64,000 nt of DNA, taken from Betaproteobacteria bacterium Ga0077526 (GTDB lineage Bacteria; Pseudomonadota; Gammaproteobacteria; Burkholderiales; Ga0077523). The notes under the pieces were generated by a model that was not told where the DNA came from, ran no database searches, and worked only from the letters and a program-made list of their open reading frames with translations. Position 1 is the first letter of the stretch; every line of letters begins with the position of its first letter. Location: contig LNDV01000027.1 of assembly GCA_001464765.1 (NCBI GenBank), positions 1 to 64,000 of the forward strand, read 5' to 3'. Shown here in pieces: positions 29,569-38,154 of the stretch. The position numbers and the translations under genes were made by a program.

Positions 29569-30582
29569 ATGAAAGCCTACGAACTGAAAGCCGTCCAGAG
29601 CCTCGACAGCATCACGCGGGTCGAGCGCGACACCCCCAAGCCGGGTGTGGGACAGATCCTGATCCGCACCCGTGCCTGGTCCCTGAACTTCCGGGACACG
29701 CTGGTCGCAAGGGGCGCCTACGGCGGTCCGCCGAAGGCCGGGCTGATCCCGTTGTCCGACGGCGTTGGCGAGGTCGTGGAAGTGGGCGCAGGGGTCCATC
29801 GCGCCAAGGTCGGCGATCGCGTCGCTGGCTGCTTCATGCAGGAATGGCTGGGCGGGGAGATCCATCCGCGCGCCGCGGTGTCCGCCCTCGGCGGGGCGAT
29901 CGACGGGATGCTCGCGGAGTACGTCGTGCTCTCCCAGGAGGGGGTCGTGCAGGTTCCCGCCCACCTCACCGACGAGGAAGCGGCCTGTCTGCCCTGCGCC
30001 GCCGTCACGGCCTGGAACGCGCTCGTGTGCGAGTCGCGCATCAAGGCTGGCGATACGGTCGTGTTGCTGGGCACCGGCGGTGTCTCGCTGATCGGGCTGC
30101 AGCTCGCGAAGATGCATGGCGCCCGGACGATCATCACGTCGAGCAGTGACGAGAAGCTGGAACTCGCGAAGAAGCTGGGCGCCGACGCGACGGTCAACTA
30201 TCGCTCGAATCCCGACTGGGAAAAGGCCGTCGTCGAGTTCACGGGCGGACGCGGTGCGGACATCGTCCTCGAAGTGGGCGGCGTCGGGACCTTCGACAAG
30301 TCGCTGGCGTCCCTGCGGCTGGGCGGTCACCTCTGCCTCATCGGCGTGCTGACCGGTGTGACGGGCTCCGTGACTACCGCGGCGATCCTGCGGCGCGGCA
30401 TCCGCGTGCATGGCATCTACGTGGGGTCGCGGGAGATGTTCGAGGACATGAACCGCGCGATCGCCGTGCACGGCATGCGCCCGCCCATCGGCCGTCGGTT
30501 CGGTTTCGAGGACGCCCGCGCCGCGTATGACTATCTCGCGAGTGCGGCGCACTCGGGCAAGGTGACGATCTCCATGGGTTGA
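29569..30582 (+). CDS. Zinc-independent MDR-family NAD(P)H oxidoreductase
   Basis: The 337-residue protein has the medium-chain dehydrogenase fold: an N-terminal GroES-like domain and a Rossmann domain with LLGTGGVSLIGLQLAK (near 165) and a second GGRGADIVLEVGG. The zinc-binding cysteines of alcohol dehydrogenases are absent, placing it with quinone oxidoreductase-like enzymes. ATG 29569 is preferred to the upstream frame because conserved sequence begins there (MKAYELKAVQS). A close relative lies at 51193-52230. A TetR-like operator upstream suggests induction by an electrophile or xenobiotic. Confidence 0.85.
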   Translation: MKAYELKAVQSLDSITRVERDTPKPGVGQILIRTRAWSLNFRDTLVARGAYGGPPKAGLIPLSDGVGEVVEVGAGVHRAKVGDRVAGCFMQEWLGGEIHPRAAVSALGGAIDGMLAEYVVLSQEGVVQVPAHLTDEEAACLPCAAVTAWNALVCESRIKAGDTVVLLGTGGVSLIGLQLAKMHGARTIITSSSDEKLELAKKLGADATVNYRSNPDWEKAVVEFTGGRGADIVLEVGGVGTFDKSLASLRLGGHLCLIGVLTGVTGSVTTAAILRRGIRVHGIYVGSREMFEDMNRAIAVHGMRPPIGRRFGFEDARAAYDYLASAAHSGKVTISMG

Positions 30583-30640
30583 CGAAAGTCTGCACAACCT
30601 CCGTCGCGACCGCTTGGGTTGAGCGCACCTTCCCGGATAC

Positions 30641-31561
30641 TCACTCCGACAGACCGACGTCCCAGTAGGGCGTCGGCCCGAACGCCTCGACACAGTGGTC
30701 GATGAAGGCGCGCAGCTTCGGCGCCGGGGGGCGCCCGGGAAGATACGTTGCCATCAGGGCGCTTTCCTCGAACGGCCGGTATTCCGGCAGCAGGTTGCGC
30801 AACGCGCCCGAGCGCAGATCCGGACCCACGATGAACGTCGGCAGTACGGCGAGGCCGAGGCCCGCCAGCACGGCGTCACGGATGGTTAGGCTGGAGTTCA
30901 CCCGCAAATTGCCCCGGGCCGGTGCCGTCAGCACTTCGGTCCCCTTGCGGAATCGCCAGGCTCCCGCCTGCTGCAGCACCGGGTAGACGATGCAGTTGTG
31001 ATCCACCAGGGCAGCGACGGAGTGCGGTTCGCCATGTTTCGCCAGGTAGGCAGGCGCCCCGCACAGCACCCAGCGGATGGGCGCGAGTACGCGGGCGACG
31101 ACGTTGTCGGAAGGCGAGGGGGCCAGGAGGATGGCGGCGTCGAGGCTGTCCTCGACGAGGTCCGCCAGCACGCTGTCGCGGCAGGTGAGGTCCACCTCCA
31201 CCTCGGGATACTTCGCGAGGAACGACGCGACCACCGGGCCCATGTGCATCATCCCGAAGGTCCACGGTGCGCTCACGCGGAGCCGGCCGCGCGGGGTGGA
31301 CTGCAGGTGGGCGACGGCGAGATCGATCTCCTCGGCTTCGCGGGCGATGCGCGCACAGTGCTCGTACACGCTGGCGCCCACCTCGGTGACCGAGAGCTTG
31401 CGGGTGGTGCGGTTGAGGAGACGGGTGCCGAGGGCCTTCTCGAGGCGGGCGACCTGCTTGCTGACCACGGAGGGTGACATGCCGAGACGGCGTCCGGCCT
31501 CCGAGAAGCTCTGCGCCTCGACCACTCGCGCGAACACGACCATGCCGGCCAGGTTTTCCAA
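30641..31561 (-). CDS. LysR-family transcriptional regulator
   Basis: The 306-residue protein has the LysR helix-turn-helix (FSEAGRRLGMSPSVVSKQVARLE, in parts, about residues 19-42) and the substrate-binding domain with RGRLRVSAPWTFG. The open frame extends to 32188, but that would run through the ferredoxin oxidoreductase gene; the family start is the TTG at 31561 (giving MENLAGMVVFAR) or the ATG at 31543. It is divergent from the indolepyruvate ferredoxin oxidoreductase gene, which it probably controls. Confidence 0.88.
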   Translation of the reverse strand: MENLAGMVVFARVVEAQSFSEAGRRLGMSPSVVSKQVARLEKALGTRLLNRTTRKLSVTEVGASVYEHCARIAREAEEIDLAVAHLQSTPRGRLRVSAPWTFGMMHMGPVVASFLAKYPEVEVDLTCRDSVLADLVEDSLDAAILLAPSPSDNVVARVLAPIRWVLCGAPAYLAKHGEPHSVAALVDHNCIVYPVLQQAGAWRFRKGTEVLTAPARGNLRVNSSLTIRDAVLAGLGLAVLPTFIVGPDLRSGALRNLLPEYRPFEESALMATYLPGRPPAPKLRAFIDHCVEAFGPTPYWDVGLSE

Positions 31562-31717
31562 GGTTCTTCGCTTTTCCGGAAAGAATGCTTTTCCCGCGCC
31601 ATGGGGCGGCCGACGGGGACACGGCCTACTATAGCGGCTTCCCCGGGCAGGGTGCCGTTGGCACAATGCAGGGTCAGCCGCTCCGCAGATCCGGAGCCGA
31701 GTCACGAGGTCAACGCC

Positions 31718-34700
31718 ATGCCAATGCTCAACGTCACCCTGGAAGACAAGTACCTGCTCGACCAGGGGCGGATCTTCATCACCGGCACCCAGGCTCTGGT
31801 GCGCCTGCCGCTCATGCAGCAGCGCCGGGATGCTGCCGAAGGCCACAACACCGCGTGCTACATCTCCGGCTATCGCGGCTCGCCGCTGGGCGGGTACGAC
31901 CAGCAGCTCACCGCGGCGTCCAAATTCCTCAAGGCTCACAACATCCACTTCCAGCCTGGCGTGAACGAGGACCTCGCCGCCACGGCGTGCTCGGGAAGCC
32001 AGCAGACCCAGCTGAACGGCGACTCCAAGTTCGACGGCGTGTTCGCCGTCTGGTACGGCAAGGGTCCCGGCGTGGACCGCACCGGAGATGCCTTCCGCCA
32101 CGGCAATCTCGCGGGCACCTCCCCCAAGGGCGGGGTCATCTGCCTGATGGGCGACGACCACACCTGCGAGTCCTCCACCACGGCGCATCAGAGCGAGTTC
32201 GCCATGGTCGACGCGATGATGCCCATCCTCAATCCGGCCGGCGTGCAGGAGCTGCTGGACTACGGCATCTACGGCTGGGCGCTGTCGCGCTACTCGGGCT
32301 GCTGGGTCGGGCTCAAGTCGATGAAGGACACCATCGACGCTACCGCTTCAGTGGACGTCGATCCGGCCCGCGTGCAGATCCGCATCCCCGACGATTTCAC
32401 GATGCCGGCCGACGGCGTGCACATCCGCTTTCCCGACGACTTCCTCGGTCAGGAAGCCCGGCTGCACAACGTAAAGGTTGAGGCCGCGAAGGCCTTTGCC
32501 CGCGCGAACAAGCTGGATCGCGTGGTGGTCGATTCGCCGGAGGCGTGGCTGGGAATCGCCACGTGCGGCAAGTCCTACATGGACGTGCGCCAGGCCCTCC
32601 AGTATCTCGGGATCGACGACCAGGAGGCCCGGCGTCTGGGTCTTCGCCTCTACAAGGTCGCGATGACCTGGCCGCTGGAGCCCGAAGGCGCCAAGGCCTT
32701 CGCCGAAGGTCTCGACAAGATCCTCGTGGTGGAAGAGAAGCGCGCACTGATCGAGCCGCAGCTGAAGGACGCCATCTTCGGCAAGGCCCGGCCTCCGGTC
32801 GTGCTGGGCAAGCGCGACGAGGAAGGCAGGCTGCTGTTCCCCAGCAACGGGGCGCTCGATCCGAATCTCATCGCGATCGCCATCGGCCGTCGCCTGCTCG
32901 AGCGCCATGACGACGAGCAGTTGCGTGCCCGCGTCGCCGAGCAGGAGGCCCTCGAGAATCGCGTGGCGGAAAAGCCGGCGATGGACCGCACGCCCTACTT
33001 CTGCTCCGGCTGTCCCCACAACACGGGAACGCGCGTGCCGGAAGGCAGCCGTGCGCTGGCTGGCATCGGCTGCCACTTCATGGCGCAGTGGATGAATCGC
33101 AATACGTCGGGCTTTACGCAGATGGGCGGCGAAGGGGCCAGCTGGATCGGCATGGCGCCGTTCGTGAAGACGAAGCACATCTTTCAGAACATCGGGGACG
33201 GAACCTACTTCCATTCCGGTTCCCTCGCGGTGCGTGCTGCCGTGGCGAGCGGCGCCACCATGACGTACAAGATCCTCTACAACGATGCGGTCGCGATGAC
33301 CGGCGGCCAGCACGTCGATGGCCAGCTCACGGTGCCGCAGATCACGCACCAGATGGCGGCAGAAGGCGCCAAGCGCATCGTCGTGGTGACGGACCAGCCC
33401 GAGAAATACGGCTCGAATGCGGGCTTTGCGCCGGGCGTCACCGTACATCACCGCGACGACTACGACGCCGTCCAGCGCGACATGCGCACGATCGAGGGCG
33501 TGAGCGTCATCGTGTACGACCAGACCTGCGCCGCCGAGAAGCGTCGTCGCCGCAAGCGCGGGGCTTTCCCCGACCCGCAGAAGCGCGTGTTCATCAACGA
33601 CCTCGTCTGCGAGGGCTGCGGCGACTGCGGCGAGAAGTCCAACTGCGTTTCGGTGACGCCGCTCGAGACGGAGTTCGGGCGCAAGCGCGTGATCGACCAG
33701 TCCGCCTGCAATAAGGATTACTCCTGCGTGAAGGGTTTCTGCCCGAGTTTCGTCACGGTCCACGGCGGCGGCGTGCGCAAGGCGGTGGCGAAAGCGTCCG
33801 GCGACAAGGCCGACGTGCCGTTCCCCGTACTTGCGGATCCCCGTCTGCCCGACCTCGACCGCCCCTACGGCATCCTCGTGACCGGCGTCGGCGGGACGGG
33901 CGTCGTCACCATCGGTGCCATCGTCGGCATGGCTGCCCACCTGGAAGGCAAGGGGTTCGCGGGTCTCGACATGGCAGGCCTCGCGCAGAAGGGCGGGGCG
34001 GTATACAGCCACCTCCAGGTCGCAGCCAAACCGGAGGACATCAAGACCGTCCGTCTCGGATCGGGTGCTGCCCGGCTGGTGCTCGGATGCGACCTCGTCG
34101 TCTCCGCAAGCCAGAAGACGCTGGACGTCACCCGCCAGGGCACGAAGATGGTCGTGAACACCCATGAGCAGATGACGGGCGAGTTCACCCGCAATGCCAA
34201 CTTCTCGTTCCCGCGCGCTTCCCTGCGCAAGACGATCGCCAATGGCGTGGGCGGGGAGAACGCGGAGTTCGTCGAGGCCTCGCGCATTGCGACGGCGCTG
34301 ATGGGCGATTCCATCGCCACCAATATGTTCCTGCTGGGCTACGCGTTCCAGCGCGGCCTGGTGCCGGTCTCGGCGGAATCCATCGAGAAGGCCATCGAAC
34401 TCAACGGGGCAGCGGTCAAGATGAATCTGGCCGCGTTCCTCTGGGGACGTCGCGCCGCGGCAGACCTGGATGCCGTGAAGGCGCTCGTGGTTCCGAAGGC
34501 GGAAGTTACCCAGAGCACCAAGGTGTCGGAGACGCTCGACGAGACGATCGCCCGCCGCGTCGCCTTTCTGACGGACTACCAGAATGCCGCGTGGGCGCAG
34601 CGCTATCGCGCGCTGGTCGACGAGGTGCGTCAGGCCGAGCAGCAGAAGACGAAGGGCTTCTCGGGCCTCACGGAGGCCGTCGCCCGCTACTTCTTCAAGC

Positions 34701-35191
34701 TCATGGCCTACAAGGACGAGTACGAAGTGGCGCGCCTCCACACTAGCGAAGAGTTCCGGCGGAAGCTTTCCGCGCAGTTCGACGGCGACTACAAGCTGCA
34801 CTTCCATCTCGCCCCGCCGCTCCTGGCCAAGCGCGATCCGGTGACCGGGCAGCTGCGCAAGTCCGAGTACGGCCCCTGGATGATGGGGGCCTTCAAGCTC
34901 CTCGCGAAGCTTCGATTCCTCCGCGGTTCCGCCCTCGACATCTTCGGCCGGACGGAAGAGCGCCGGACCGAGCGTGCGCTCATCGGTGAATACGAGACGA
35001 CGCTGCGGGAAGTGCTGTCACGCCTCGAGCCGGCAAACCATGCGCTCGCCGTGCAGATCGCCTTGATCCCCGAGGAGATCCGGGGCTACGGCCACGTGAA
35101 GGAACGGCATCTCGTCGCGGCAAGGGCGAAGCAGGCCGGCCTGCTGCAGACTTATCGTGCGGCACCGGAGCGCCCGCGCGCCGCTGCCTGA
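31718..35191 (+). CDS. Fused indolepyruvate ferredoxin oxidoreductase
   Basis: The 1157-residue cytoplasmic enzyme joins all modules of 2-ketoacid:ferredoxin oxidoreductase in one chain: an N-terminal pyrimidine/ThDP-type domain, a ThDP-binding region with IGDGTYFHSG (near 492), an iron-sulphur part with CEGCGDCGEKSNC (near 630) and CNKDYSCVKGFC, and a gamma domain beginning ILVTGVGGTGVVTIG (near 719). It oxidatively decarboxylates aryl pyruvates to acyl-CoA, feeding electrons to ferredoxin in amino-acid breakdown. The ATG at 31718 gives the family start; TACTAT at 31627-31632 may be its -10 box. Confidence 0.92.
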   Translation: MPMLNVTLEDKYLLDQGRIFITGTQALVRLPLMQQRRDAAEGHNTACYISGYRGSPLGGYDQQLTAASKFLKAHNIHFQPGVNEDLAATACSGSQQTQLNGDSKFDGVFAVWYGKGPGVDRTGDAFRHGNLAGTSPKGGVICLMGDDHTCESSTTAHQSEFAMVDAMMPILNPAGVQELLDYGIYGWALSRYSGCWVGLKSMKDTIDATASVDVDPARVQIRIPDDFTMPADGVHIRFPDDFLGQEARLHNVKVEAAKAFARANKLDRVVVDSPEAWLGIATCGKSYMDVRQALQYLGIDDQEARRLGLRLYKVAMTWPLEPEGAKAFAEGLDKILVVEEKRALIEPQLKDAIFGKARPPVVLGKRDEEGRLLFPSNGALDPNLIAIAIGRRLLERHDDEQLRARVAEQEALENRVAEKPAMDRTPYFCSGCPHNTGTRVPEGSRALAGIGCHFMAQWMNRNTSGFTQMGGEGASWIGMAPFVKTKHIFQNIGDGTYFHSGSLAVRAAVASGATMTYKILYNDAVAMTGGQHVDGQLTVPQITHQMAAEGAKRIVVVTDQPEKYGSNAGFAPGVTVHHRDDYDAVQRDMRTIEGVSVIVYDQTCAAEKRRRRKRGAFPDPQKRVFINDLVCEGCGDCGEKSNCVSVTPLETEFGRKRVIDQSACNKDYSCVKGFCPSFVTVHGGGVRKAVAKASGDKADVPFPVLADPRLPDLDRPYGILVTGVGGTGVVTIGAIVGMAAHLEGKGFAGLDMAGLAQKGGAVYSHLQVAAKPEDIKTVRLGSGAARLVLGCDLVVSASQKTLDVTRQGTKMVVNTHEQMTGEFTRNANFSFPRASLRKTIANGVGGENAEFVEASRIATALMGDSIATNMFLLGYAFQRGLVPVSAESIEKAIELNGAAVKMNLAAFLWGRRAAADLDAVKALVVPKAEVTQSTKVSETLDETIARRVAFLTDYQNAAWAQRYRALVDEVRQAEQQKTKGFSGLTEAVARYFFKLMAYKDEYEVARLHTSEEFRRKLSAQFDGDYKLHFHLAPPLLAKRDPVTGQLRKSEYGPWMMGAFKLLAKLRFLRGSALDIFGRTEERRTERALIGEYETTLREVLSRLEPANHALAVQIALIPEEIRGYGHVKERHLVAARAKQAGLLQTYRAAPERPRAAA

Positions 35192-35441
35192 CCCCTCCGG
35201 GAGCGGGGCCGTCGGGGGGCGGCTCCGGCGGGGACGGGCCACAGAACCTGTGCGATCCGTTCTGGTTCCGACGCTCTTTGCCAGGGGGGATGCCGCTGTC
35301 CTTCAAGGTTTCTTGCCTTCTGCCGTTGTTGGCGTGACGACTGGAGATTCCGGGGTTGGTGCCCGGTGATCTCCTTGCGCCCGCAGTCGCGATCGTGGTC
35401 TTCGGGCGTGCCACACAACAACAACGGTTCCTGGAAACTCT

Positions 35442-36476
35442 ATGGTCGACAGGCGGTATACCGATCCCCCCGAAAAGTGCGCGGTGTTCTTTCGCCTCGC
35501 GCTGACTTTCATGACCCGCCAGGCGGCGGGCGTGCATCCGATCTCCTACGCGGTCTGGTATGAGTACGTCGCTGGCACCAATACCTCCCTGAAGGCCGAG
35601 ATCGACGATCTGACCCGTGACAGCGGCAAGCTCGACGAGGAAACAACCTGTCGGCTGTACGAGAAACACATCGCCGAGGTGGATCCGGAGTCAATGTCGC
35701 GCTTGGGAGACAATCTCAGGCGCGTGATCACCGAAGTCTCCTCCTCCACGACGGAGGTGAACAACGAGGCCGGCTTGTACGGCGACAAGCTGCAGGCCGT
35801 CGGCACGCGCCTCGAGTCCTCGGAAGTCGCGCTGCCCGAGTTCAAGGACATCGTGAAGGACACTTTCATGGATACGGTGCGCATGCGCGATACCGTGTCT
35901 TCCGTCCAGCAGCGGTTGCAGTCGAGCCAGAGCGAGATCGACGAACTGCGTCAGGAACTCGCCCGCGTGAAGGAGGAAAGCCTAGTCGACAGCCTGACCG
36001 GGCTGCTCAACCGCCGCGCGTTCGATCTGCGGATCGGCGAGCTGTTCGATGCGGCGGACGGGCGGGGCGAAACCTTCAGCATCATCGTGGTCGACATCGA
36101 TCACTTCAAGCGCATCAATGACGGCTACGGCCATCTCTTCGGCGATCGCGTCATCCGGGCGGTGGGCTCTGCGCTCAAGGCCGGCGTCAAGGGCAAGGAC
36201 TTCGTCGGCCGCTATGGCGGAGAGGAATTTGCGATCCTTCTGCCCGCCACGCACCTGAAGGGTGCGTGGGCTGTCGCGGAAGGCGTGCGGCGTCTTGTCG
36301 CAGGAAGCCGCATACGAAGGCTGAACAATGACGAAGTGGTCGGTAATATAACGGTCTCGGCTGGTGTGGCGACTCACCGTGCGGGCGAGGCGATCCAATC
36401 CGTGTTCGAACGGGCGGACGCCGCGCTCTACCGTGCCAAGAATGGCGGTCGCAACAGAGTGGAAACGGCCGAATAA
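35442..36476 (+). CDS. Diguanylate cyclase (GGDEF domain)
   Basis: The 344-residue soluble protein has a helical N-terminal region of about 170 residues with a coiled coil just before the catalytic domain (QQRLQSSQSEIDELRQELAR) and a GGDEF domain with active GGEEF. The inhibitory-site position reads KGKD instead of RxxD, so product feedback may be weak. It synthesises cyclic di-GMP. A REC-LuxR-cNMP-binding gene follows after 128 bases on the same strand. The N-terminal signal input is unknown. Confidence 0.92.
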   Translation: MVDRRYTDPPEKCAVFFRLALTFMTRQAAGVHPISYAVWYEYVAGTNTSLKAEIDDLTRDSGKLDEETTCRLYEKHIAEVDPESMSRLGDNLRRVITEVSSSTTEVNNEAGLYGDKLQAVGTRLESSEVALPEFKDIVKDTFMDTVRMRDTVSSVQQRLQSSQSEIDELRQELARVKEESLVDSLTGLLNRRAFDLRIGELFDAADGRGETFSIIVVDIDHFKRINDGYGHLFGDRVIRAVGSALKAGVKGKDFVGRYGGEEFAILLPATHLKGAWAVAEGVRRLVAGSRIRRLNNDEVVGNITVSAGVATHRAGEAIQSVFERADAALYRAKNGGRNRVETAE

Positions 36477-36604
36477 CCCGAACTCGTCGAGGCTAGGATC
36501 GCCCGCCGGTTCGGCCATGCCGGCGGCAGCCGGCGCGAGCGGGGCGGCGCAGATCGCCCTGCCGAAGACGATAAAGGCCCGCAAGGGCCGAGGGAAGACA
36601 AGCC

Positions 36605-37636
36605 ATGGCCAGCAAGGCGCTCGTGCTGTTCGACCGGGGCCCGTTCAGCGACATGCTGATGGACCTCATGCCGGAACTGGGTGCGGACCTCGAAGCCCAG
36701 ATCGAATCTCAGAAACTTCCCGCCAGTCTCGACGGCCGGGACCTCGACCAGGTCCGGATTCTTCTTGTCGACGTGGATCGCACCGGCCCCAATCCGGCCC
36801 TGCGCCTCGTCGAACTGGCCCGACGGTTCCGCGGGCTCGCCATCGTGGCCTTCGGCACCGAGGACGACCTCTCCGGCGCCCAGCGCTTCCAGCAGGAGCC
36901 GGGTATCACCTACATGCCCAAGAGCTACAGCCGGGTGACCATCGTCCCCGCGCTGCGGCTGGTGCTTTCCAGCGACCTTACGGATTCGGATCGGGAGGTC
37001 GGCGCCGGTCTGCAGGTGTCGCGCGGCGGGTCGGAGCCCGATTCGGTACCCTCCCTCAAGGATCTCGGGCTGACGGATGCCGAGGCGGAGGTTCTCGGGC
37101 TCGCCGCGCAGGGCAAGACCAACCACGAGATTGCTCTGGCCCTGGAGAAGAGCGAGGGCACGGTCCGCATCCAGATGAGCGCGATCCTGCGCAAGCTGAA
37201 GGTGCGCAACCGCAGCGAGGCGATCATCGTCGCCATGCGCGTCATCAAGGTGGTGCGCTCCCAGATCGAGCATGCGCAGCACGACGATCTCGACATCGGC
37301 TTCCTGCTGCCGCACATGGAGTACCGGCGCTATCCCGCGGGCCACGCCGTGTTCCACAAGGGCGATATCGCTGACGAGCTCTACCTCATCCAGCGCGGCC
37401 GGATCAGTCTTCCGGAGATCCACAAGGAACTGAAGGAGCACGATCTCTTCGGGGAGATCGGCATCTTCGCCCCGGACCACAAGCGTACCTGCAGCGCCGT
37501 GTGCGCCACCGACGTGGACCTGTTCGCCCTGAGTGAAGACAAGGTGAAGCAGGCCTACTACCTCAATCCCGGCTTCGCGATGTTCGTGCTGAACGTGATC
37601 ACCAAGCGTCTGCTTGGCGGGCGGGAACCCAACTAG
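36605..37636 (+). CDS. Receiver-like, LuxR HTH and cNMP-binding fusion regulator
   Basis: The 343-residue protein has a receiver-like domain (1-125; candidate acceptor Asp56, Lys106), a LuxR/GerE helix-turn-helix (152-215, LTDAEAEVLGLAAQGKTNHEIA) and a C-terminal cyclic-nucleotide-binding fold (235-335). In the last, LFGEIGIF and KRT place Glu284 and Arg294-Thr295 where CAP has Glu72 and Arg82-Ser83. The order REC-HTH-CNB is uncommon; CRP-family proteins carry the HTH after the cNMP domain. The preceding diguanylate cyclase may supply a related signal. Confidence 0.85.
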   Translation: MASKALVLFDRGPFSDMLMDLMPELGADLEAQIESQKLPASLDGRDLDQVRILLVDVDRTGPNPALRLVELARRFRGLAIVAFGTEDDLSGAQRFQQEPGITYMPKSYSRVTIVPALRLVLSSDLTDSDREVGAGLQVSRGGSEPDSVPSLKDLGLTDAEAEVLGLAAQGKTNHEIALALEKSEGTVRIQMSAILRKLKVRNRSEAIIVAMRVIKVVRSQIEHAQHDDLDIGFLLPHMEYRRYPAGHAVFHKGDIADELYLIQRGRISLPEIHKELKEHDLFGEIGIFAPDHKRTCSAVCATDVDLFALSEDKVKQAYYLNPGFAMFVLNVITKRLLGGREPN

Positions 37637-37845
37637 GCCCGGCAGATCCGCCATCCGCCGTGGTGACGGCAGCCTTTGCGGCTGTCGCTTCGACGGATCG
37701 ATTCACCCGCAGGGCACGGGCATGCGAATGGCACCGAAGGACTCCCATCCGGGCCCTGCGGCGCCATAGCGTGTCTGTGAGGTGGCGCCGCCCGCCCGAG
37801 GTCTCCCGGGATGGTCGTCACCGGAGACGTCTTCGGGAAAGATTC

Positions 37846-37978
37846 CTATGTGCTTGCGCGTATGGCGGCTCAGGGCAGCGGCGGCCACACTGCGTCCAGA
37901 GTTCGGGGCTCCCCCTTCCGATCTCCCCTTCCGCTCCCTCTGTCCGGCTTGCCGGCGCATACGGAGCGGTCTTTTTTT
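37846..37978 (+). ncRNA. Candidate small RNA, unit 1
   Basis: The unit starts at a TATG...CTTGCGCGTATGG element (37853-37865) and ends in a compound terminator: CCGCTCC 37931-37937 pairs with GGAGCGG 37963-37969, with an inner CCGGC/GCCGG hairpin, followed by seven T at 37972-37978. A C/U-rich single-stranded stretch precedes the terminator. The 5' end is only approximate because no clear -35 box was found. Confidence 0.4.
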
Positions 37979-38014
37979 GTAGCCCCGGTTGCACGGTGTG
38001 TCTGCCCCGACTGC

Positions 38015-38125
38015 ATATGACCTTGTGCGTATGGTTCGGACACGCCCATATCCGGATACTGGATTCCGTAGGCCGTTTCATCTCTCTTCCCTCTTGGGGC
38101 GCTCACCGGGCGCCCTTCTTTTTTT
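38015..38125 (+). ncRNA. Candidate small RNA, unit 2
   Basis: A second copy of the element (CTTGTGCGTATGG, 38022-38034) is followed by a potential 5' hairpin (TATGG with CCATA), a C/U-rich stretch (TTTCATCTCTCTTCCCTC) and a terminator: GGGGCG 38096-38101 pairs with CGCCCT 38111-38116, then TTCTTTTTTT to 38125. It parallels unit 1 in layout but not in most of its sequence. Its 3' end also faces the convergent CheB-CheR gene. Confidence 0.4.
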
Positions 38126-38154
38126 GTGCGGACGGACGGCGTCCGGCCCCTGTC

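Larger units (their letters stand above)
37637..38154. other. 518-base gap without protein gene
   Basis: No reading frame here has coding character. The gap contains several hairpins (for example GTCTCC 37801 region with GGAGAC) and two terminator-like structures ending in T7, each preceded by a C/U-rich stretch and a shared CTTGYGCGTATGG element. The two candidate small-RNA units are listed separately. The first 200 bases hold only weak dyads that could terminate the upstream regulator gene. Confidence 0.6.

Noticed and set aside
36477..36604. Gap between the diguanylate cyclase and the REC-LuxR-cNMP gene as a possible RNA gene
   Set aside because: Only weak GC-rich dyads are present and no terminator; it is more likely a leader of the downstream gene.
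37713..37733. GGGCACGGGCATGCG as a sigma-54 promoter
   Set aside because: With the required GG-N10-GC spacing the -24 part matches poorly, and with the better -24 part the spacing is 9, not 10.
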